A DNA stretch of 64,000 bases from contig OZ038527.1 in assembly GCA_964036665.1 (NCBI GenBank), positions 24,637,901-24,701,900 on the forward strand, given 5' to 3'. Both the position numbers and the translations under genes were made by a program. Positions within the stretch are counted from its first letter, which is position 1. The number at the start of each line of letters is the position of its first letter. Positions 59,101-64,000 of this stretch are shown here, in pieces. Source of the stretch: Gordius sp. MW1 (taxonomy: Eukaryota > Nematomorpha > Gordioida > Gordea > Gordiidae). The notes beneath the pieces are model-generated. The model made no database searches and was not told where the DNA came from. It was given only the letters and a program-made list of their open reading frames with translations.

Positions 59101-62100
59101 TGTTTAGATATTTTAGTGGGGTTTACCAATGTACTGGTCGATATCGTGTGGAAATTCACTGTTTATTGGTATGCTGGCAACCTCATGTGCAAACTTATAC
59201 GTTATTTACAGGTAAAAAATAACAAAAATATTTATTTAGATTTAGCGAAAATCTCTTATTAATAATTTTTAAAATATTGTTTTTACTTTAATTATGAGAT
59301 TAAAAGTTCAGTGTAAAATCTGGATATGGCCAAAGGATATAATGTATTTAAATTTCGATTTCCCCTATTTTTTTCTTGATTTATTATATACAAATATATG
59401 TGTTTTTAAAATATAATATTTTCTTTCATAAATAAAAAGTTTTTTAGTAAAATAAATATTATGATGACTAAGAATTATAAAACATATTTAAAAATATCTA
59501 AAAAAAATATTAATAGACCGTTGTGATATATGCTTCAACTTACGTGCTCGTAGCCATGAGTTTTGATCGTTATATGGCCGTTTGTCAACCTATGCATTAT
59601 TTAAGAAAAGGTAAATTTACATATTTTTAAACTATACAGACTTCCCTAAACTTTACTAAATTATTAATTATCAATTTTAAAATTTAAAATCACCCAATTT
59701 TTATTTATTTTTATTTAAATTTTTAAAATAATTTGATTTTTAAAAATATTTTACAAAAAATTATATTTTATGAAAATGGTCGAAAAGAGTAGTATGTAAC
59801 TTAATTTTAGTAGATAATTCATAATGGTCATTTATCATATTAATTGCCTCCCTTTGTGTCCTTTGTGGTTATGGCCAGATAAATAATATTTTATGAAATA
59901 GTTGACAGTTAGAGCTATTATATACGCTTTCAGAACCACCTATAATAATTAAAAATGACAAATCCCAGACCCATGCGGGACAAATTTTTCTAATTATTAC
60001 CAAGGAAAGTAATAACTCTAGAGACAATTGTCAAACTAGATTTTCCCGTTAAAATTTTCAATTAAAAATAAATTTCTATATGTATATATATAATATAAAT
60101 TCAAAACATTTATAAATTTTTATTTTATTTAGAATAATATCAACCAACATATAGTGAAAAATTTAAATCTGAAAACTTTATATTGGAAGTTTATATTATT
60201 TACTAGTTATTAATAAAGATAATTTTAAATTAGCAGGCAAAAGGCGTCAGCTTTGTCTTCAAAATTTCAATTAAAAAATTGTCGAGAAAAATAACTTAAT
60301 TATAAAATTTTTGCTTTTCAAAAAATTAAAAATACATCGAAAAAAAGAGTTTTGTGAAAAATCACTTTGTTTCGTGATTAATTTGATTTAATATTATATA
60401 AGAACTAAAGGAAATTTTTGTATTTTTAATGAAATGTTACTTTATGTTATAATTCAATGTAGGATTCCAAATTATTCCTTAAATATTGATGCTTTCTTTA
60501 GTTGAAATCAATTTTTAAAGCACTCAACTAAGATTTTACCAATAAATTAAAGCTCAAAAAACATAAAATAAGCTTCGTAAAAAAACATTTTTTACCATAT
60601 CAAAAACTTACTATTGATTTAGAATTATTAAACAAATTTTAACATTACACCTTTGTTACTATTTAAAAATTTAGCAAAATTATATGATAATATAATCTAA
60701 AATTATATTAATTGTTAAGTTTTAATATTATTTTGCAAATTCAATAATAGATTTTAGGAAATTTTAACACAAATTTCCCTCTCTTTTTTATTGTTACTTT
60801 TATGAAACTAAAAATCGAGTGACCTTTTATTACCATACTCTGCAATAAATTAAATTTAATGGGACACATTACTCTCTATCCCTTTCGTAAAGTTGAACAG
60901 ACATCCTTTAATAGTAATATCCTATACTTGTTTCATATAAATTTTGAAATATATGAACTTCAATACATGCAAATATTATACCTAGTACAAAATATTAAAA
61001 ATAACAAGAGGACCCATAATCATGGGCGTAGCCAGCATTGGAATAAGAGAGGGGCTATAATGATTTAGGGAGGGGCAAAATGATCATTTTATAAAATTTT
61101 AGCCATAATTTTAATAAATTTCAACAAATTTTTGGGTTAAGAGGGGGGCAGCCTCCCCTCCCTGCCCCCTTTGGCTATGCCCATGTCCATTATAATATTT
61201 ATAACCTTTTTTACATTAAAGTGTCATAAAATATTTTAAAATATACTTGTTTATTTGTCTAATTCCAATGAGTTGATCTAAAATTTGTCTAATTCCATTA
61301 AAAAAAACATAAATTTTAAAGTTATTATGTTATAATAATACGTAGAAAAGAGAAATATGATGATCATAGTGGTATGGGCACTGAGTTTCACCTTTTCCAT
61401 TCCTTCTCTCATCTTCAATTCAGCCAACCGCTTAACTCCTCCTCCTCCTCCCCCAATTGGTTCCGTCAATTCGTTACATTACCTTAATAATACCACTCCG
61501 CCGCCATCTTTAAATGTGCAACCACTGCAACAATGTTGGATATCACTGCCCTACGATTGGATGTGGCGACCCTACTTTACAACCATAATGGCTCTCATCT
61601 ACGTGGCACCAGCTGTTGTCATGATAGTAGCATATGGTATCATAGTTAGCACCATTTGGAAGCGAGCACGAAATTTCACCACTAATCCACGTGACCCCTC
61701 GATCGGACCAGTCGCCAGCTTGCGCCGAGAAAAATCTAGTACCTTGGCCCGTGGCGATTCCCTTTTTCGTTCCTTCATGTCCTCCTCCCGTTCAGCGAGT
61801 TCAAAAAGAGGGGTGTCCGTCTGTGGGAGGGCCGGCATCAGTTGGGCTGGAACACGTGATTTCACCCCACGTGATTCCACCGCATCTTCCTATTACGCGT
61901 CATGGAGGCTGAGACGTAAGGGGCCAAGCCCAGGATATGTGTGGACCCCTATGCGCCCATCGAGGCAAATGAACAAGGGATGTCTGGTTTACAATAACGA
62001 TATTTGCGAGGCAGACTGCACGAAAATTGGCAAAGAGGGTAAGCTTTATGCCTCTGTATAGAACTTTTATGCAATCTTATAATTTCATTCTAGCTATCTT

Positions 62101-62628
62101 TCATCTTCTTTTATATCCATGGTTGGGTTGCCTACAAGCATACTTTATCCCTACTTAATTACCTTTTTAAAGCAAAATATTTAGTAAAAACTCAATAAAG
62201 ATTTGGTTGACAACTCAAAACGAATAAAACTTTTAAAAAACTCAATTCAAATAACTTATTAATACATATTTTTATTATCTACTCAGAATCTCAAGCTGAA
62301 TCTTCCAAGTTTCATAACAAAGATGGCGTCTCTTCTCCTTTAATTAATGGCGGAACGATTCGTAAAAGATCGCGGCTTGGTTCAGATGTGCTGCTCCAGC
62401 GTTTGGGTGTTAACAGGCCGCGAGAAAAGAGTATTACTCATTTTGAGAAAGTAGTTCTTCAACAATATCCCTCCACTAGTGTAAAGAGGGCAACAGGGTC
62501 TGGCGATTTCTCATTGGAAGATTCAAACATTTTGGCGCCCAAACAATTTAGAATCACAAAATTGCCAAATCGTCGTCTTACATTCATGTCTAAATCATCT
62601 GGAAGGGGAGATTCATTCATGACGATGA
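50679..62628 (+). CDS. CCAP/neuropeptide S receptor-like GPCR, partial (TM1-TM5 and long loop 3)
   Basis: A class A peptide GPCR whose segments match crustacean cardioactive peptide receptors and their vertebrate relative NPSR. Exons: 50679-50732, 51895-52030, 59108-59211, 59517-59610, 61346-62038, 62287-62628; all introns are GT-AG and phases agree. Features: N-terminal NSS glycosylation site, TM1 after VEQLTFLFLLF, KSRMNFFFLNLAFVD into TM2, VDIVWKFTVYWYAGNLMCK with the conserved Cys before TM3, YASTYVLVAMSFDRYMAV (DRY motif), TM4 VVWALSFTFSIPSLIF, QQCWI in loop 2, and TM5 FTTIMALIYVAPAVVMIVAY. Loop 3 exceeds 230 residues. TM6, TM7 and the tail must lie beyond the window, since the last exon ends at a GTAAGC donor. 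It probably couples a circulating or neural peptide to G proteins at the plasma membrane. Confidence 0.87.
51895..52030 (+). CDS. Receptor exon 2 (TM1)
   Basis: Encodes VEQLTFLFLLFILIVTANFG, VIYFIFVHQNRKSRMNFFFL and NLAFV. It is TM1 followed by the KSRMNFF block that marks CCAPR/NPSR-type receptors. It is bounded by TTTTTATAG and G|GTAAAA. The usual TM1 Asn is present in ANFG. Confidence 0.9.
52741..52776. repeat. G10...C10 hairpin
   Basis: Ten G at 52741-52750 pair with ten C at 52767-52776 around GGGGCAAAAAGAGGCACCTGC. The sequence resembles the interior of the CATGGGCGTAGCC elements, with their termini lost. Confidence 0.65.
53383..53425. repeat. G11...C14 hairpin
   Basis: A run of eleven G (53383-53393) and fourteen C (53412-53425) enclose an 18-bp loop. 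Confidence 0.65.
54966..55250. repeat. Imperfect palindromic repeat (MITE-like)
   Basis: The left part contains GGTAGTGTTTTTCGCGGTAA and ACACGAATATATTT; the right part contains TTCGTGTTTATCGCAAAGAA and CTACCAAAATCTGC in inverted relation. The right-hand motifs recur at 32462-32530. No target duplication was resolved. Confidence 0.6.
56091..56173. repeat. (TTTA)n microsatellite
   Basis: About 20 tandem TTTA units with one interruption (TTTC) at 56120. Confidence 0.95.
56857..57200. mobile_element. Harbinger-derived MITE, 344 bp
   Basis: The termini GGGCTTGTCTTAATATCGG and complement, and TAA target duplications (56854-56856, 57201-57203), match the Harbinger elements at 25966-29585. Both ends of the parent are kept (GATTCAGATTC on the left; CTTTGCTGATACC, AAAATCGCTGTTATG and AAGACACGGCTATG on the right) while transposase and MADF genes are deleted. 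It shows the uninterrupted form of the site where element 2 inserted in element 1. Confidence 0.92.
57401..57612. mobile_element. Element with perfect 23-bp TIRs and telomere-like core
   Basis: A 23-bp sequence starting TCAAAATGTCACAGTCC at 57401-57423 is repeated in exact inverted form at 57590-57612. The core carries CCTAACCCTAACCCTAACCC (57485-57508) and GACCTAAAACACTACCC, the complement of the motif in the tandem array at 3689-5068. Similar flanks (TTTTATTAGTCT and TTTTATTATTAGTCT) may be an imperfect target duplication. Confidence 0.75.
59108..59211 (+). CDS. Receptor exon 3 (TM2 to start of TM3)
   Basis: Encodes (D)ILVGFTNVLVDIVWKFTV and YWYAGNLMCKLIRYLQ. It holds TM2, the aromatic first extracellular loop and the conserved Cys at the top of TM3. 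The exon ends CAG|GTAAAA in phase 0. Confidence 0.93.
59517..59610 (+). CDS. Receptor exon 4 (TM3, DRY)
   Basis: Encodes TVVIYASTYVLVAMSFDRYM and AVCQPMHYLRK. TM3 ends in the DRY motif that couples to G protein. YASTYVLV.(L/M)S.DRY is a signature of the CCAPR/NPSR/vasopressin-like group. It is bounded by TTAATAG and G|GTAAAT. Confidence 0.94.
59611..61345. other. Receptor intron 4
   Basis: AT-rich. Its only recognised feature is the 165-bp CATGGGCGTAGCC element at 61021-61185. Confidence 0.7.
61021..61185. mobile_element. Short CATGGGCGTAGCC element in receptor intron 4
   Basis: Inverted termini CATGGGCGTAGCCAG and TTGGCTATGCCCATG. The interior carries GAGAGGGGC, GGGAGGGGCAAAATGATC and GGGGGGCAGCCTCCCCTCCC. 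Flanks CCCATAAT and TCCATTAT match at 6 of 8. Confidence 0.82.
61346..62038 (+). CDS. Receptor exon 5 (TM4, TM5, start of loop 3)
   Basis: Encodes EKRNMMIIVVWALSFTFSIP (TM4), an extended extracellular loop 2 with PPPPPP and an NNTT site, QQCWISLPYDWMWRPYF, TM5, STIWKRARNF and then ~125 residues of basic, Ser-rich loop 3 (LARGDSLFRSFMSSSRSASS). The Cys of QQCWI should pair with the TM3 Cys. The exon ends GAGG|GTAAGC. The loop part is more GC-rich than anything else in the gene and shows no stops. Confidence 0.9.
62287..62628 (+). CDS. Receptor exon 6 (loop 3 continued)
   Basis: Encodes ESQAESSKFHNKDGVSSPLI, RKRSRLGSDVLLQRLGVNRP, SVKRATGSGDFSLEDSN and FMSKSSGRGDSFMTM, ending A|GTAAGC in phase 1. 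It has no membrane segment. An alternative reading without splicing stops at 62648, which would leave a receptor lacking TM6-TM7, so splicing to an exon beyond the window is preferred. Many basic Ser/Thr sites could be phosphorylated (inference). Confidence 0.75.
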
Positions 62629-63086
62629 GTAAGCGTCAAAACACCTAAACTTACGCTCACCCGGTTGTTAACTTTTTATCAAATTAAAGAATAACATATG
62701 TTGGCTAGTTGTTTTATCAATTTGACATTTAAAATGATATACACTCTATAGGCGCATTTGGGCAATAAAAAATTACATATGTGATAATAAAAAAATATCT
62801 TTAACTGCGTATGGCTAACATTAAATATATTATAGATGGCGCTTTTGTAACTTTTAACGATAACATATTCTCAAATATGTGTATTATCTATACAGTTTTA
62901 ACTATTTACAAATATAGTTCGAATTTTTTTTCCATTTAACATAAGTTTTTTTTCCTTTGTTAGGGCTTTTGTTAAGTGATATTAGCTTAAAAAAATATAT
63001 GAAAATAAATGTTAAAATTCAGCAAAGTCCCTAACATGGCGGACAACACCCTTACTAAAAAAACACTGCTGTTTACCTGTCTATAG

Positions 63087-63246
63087 TAATGTTGTAAAAA
63101 CGGCTGCGTTTTGTTGACCAAATATTTTTTGGTCTATTTTTCTTAGTCGACCACTAGCCTTAGTCGAAATTTGAAAACAGTAGTCGATTGTTAGTATTAG
63201 TTCAACAAAGGTCGGCCAAAAAAACCTAGTCGTTTCTAAAACACTA
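63087..63246. mobile_element. hAT-type MITE, TAGTGTTGTAAAAACGG family
   Basis: Termini TAATGTTGTAAAAACGG and CGTTTCTAAAACACTA, flanked by GTCTATAG (63079-63086) and GTCTAGAG (63247-63254), 7 of 8 matching. Confidence 0.85.
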
Positions 63247-63578
63247 GTCTAGAGCATTAATAGTCTATGACGTCAGTTACTTTTAAAGAATTCTATTTAG
63301 TTGGCAGTCTAAATAGAGCCTGAGGCAAAGATTTCACTAATATAATGGTCCCTATTTTAATATCACTCAGTATTTAATTTTAATTTTTTAACATGTTGAA
63401 ATATATAACGCGACGTAAATTTTCGTGATTATATATAATAGGTCGTCAAAGTACAATGGATTGTAAAATACGGCCTTGCGTCATGGTTAATTCCTACGGC
63501 ATAATACCGAAGGCCAAGATAAAAAGCATCAAAATAACCTTTGCCATCGTTATAGGTCAGCATTTTAAATAAAGACCC

Positions 63579-63764
63579 TAATGTTGCAAAAACGGTTTGG
63601 TTTTGTTGGTCAACCTTTGGTTTTAGTCGACTAAACACAAACAGACCAAAAGAGTCTGTTTATGCGACTAAGAAAACCAGACTAAGAACCCTTTGGTCGG
63701 ATTATGTTTAGTCGACTAAAATTAAAAGTCTACTAAACAAAAACCAGCCGTTTTTACAACACTA
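63579..63764. mobile_element. hAT-type MITE, TAGTGTTGTAAAAACGG family
   Basis: Termini TAATGTTGCAAAAACGG and CCGTTTTTACAACACTA, flanked by AAAGACCC (63571-63578) and AACGACCC (63765-63772), 7 of 8 matching. Contains two TTTAGTCGACTAAA palindromes. Confidence 0.87.
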
Positions 63765-64000
63765 AACGACCCTTACCAAAGTTCCATAAAAGTTTGTGGG
63801 CCACTGGTTCAGTACAATTTTATCTCCTTCTGTTATTTAATAATAGGGCAAATGTGATTGTATCGATCATTTTCAAATAAATATTTATTTGTAAGGTGTA
63901 ACATTTATTATAGACACTTAGATACGTTTATTACTATTTATTTCGAATTTTCGAATAAAAAACTTCTTTTTTAAATTTGTACAACTAACTGCATACTTAA

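Larger units (their letters stand above)
52031..59107. other. Receptor intron 2, with MITEs and simple repeats
   Basis: A 7.1-kb intron containing two G/C-run hairpins (52741-52776, 53383-53425), a palindromic repeat (about 54966-55250), a decayed GGGGGGCAAATGCCCCTCCC relic at 55425-55560, a TTTA microsatellite (56091-56173), partial TAGTGTTG-family ends at 56470-56690, a Harbinger-derived MITE (56857-57200) and the element at 57401-57612. No coding remnant was seen. Confidence 0.7.
62629..64000. other. Receptor intron 6 (to end of window)
   Basis: Contains two TAGTGTTG-family MITEs (63087-63246 and 63579-63764). No exon with TM6 or TM7 motifs was found before the window ends. Confidence 0.65.

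Noticed and set aside
62629..62648. Receptor ending at the stop at 62648
   Set aside because: This would leave a GPCR without TM6 and TM7; a GTAAGC donor sits at 62629 in suitable phase.
63429..63638. Minus-strand ORF 63429-63638
   Set aside because: Short, overlaps a MITE end, no motif and no splice context.

Overview
The window is AT-rich, intron-bearing, repeat-dense eukaryotic DNA from an invertebrate, most likely an arthropod. The support is a mitochondrial GatA gene split into ten short exons, a receptor of the CCAP/neuropeptide S family, MADF-BESS and FLYWCH proteins carried by transposons, and many DNA transposons with intact target duplications. The species cannot be fixed from the sequence alone. 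There are no bacterial operons, CRISPR arrays or rRNA genes.

Two host genes, both on the + strand, organise the window. GatA (glutamyl-tRNA(Gln) amidotransferase subunit A, QRSL1 orthologue) runs from 5831 to 43556. Its ten exons join in consistent phase to 1599 nt (532 codons plus stop) and keep the amidase Lys/Ser/Ser triad. Intron 3 is about 26.5 kb and intron 6 about 7.1 kb, and both are swollen by transposons. About 7 kb downstream, a G-protein-coupled receptor begins at 50679. Six exons cover TM1 to TM5 and a very long third cytoplasmic loop; TM6 and TM7 must lie beyond position 64000.

Layout: 1-5.8 kb holds a decayed RTE-type LINE, a hAT miniature element with an intact BED-finger ORF, and four ~350-bp tandem repeats with telomere-like motifs. 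From 5.8 to 6.5 kb are GatA exons 1-3. From 7.9 to 30 kb (GatA intron 3) is a transposon nest: FLYWCH/MULE elements in head-to-head pairs, two near-identical hAT elements in opposite orientation, a foldback element, hAT-type MITEs, and a PIF/Harbinger element inserted into another copy of itself. From 29.6 to 33 kb are a Ty3/gypsy fragment, a tRNA-like sequence, an LTR remnant and two short terminal-repeat elements. From 33 to 43.6 kb are the remaining GatA exons. Intron 6 there contains a long-terminal-repeat DNA transposon whose right arm was later interrupted by a near-intact LINE with an endonuclease-like C-terminus. From 43.6 to 50.6 kb is AT-rich intergenic DNA with G-run/C-run repeats, and from 50.7 to 64 kb is the receptor gene with MITE-bearing introns.

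The two host genes look functional and unrelated in role: mitochondrial Gln-tRNA synthesis and neuropeptide signalling. Almost everything else is mobile DNA. Nested insertions with exact target duplications allow the order of several events to be read directly. All coordinates and reading frames were worked out by eye; family assignments rest on recognised motifs, not on searches.
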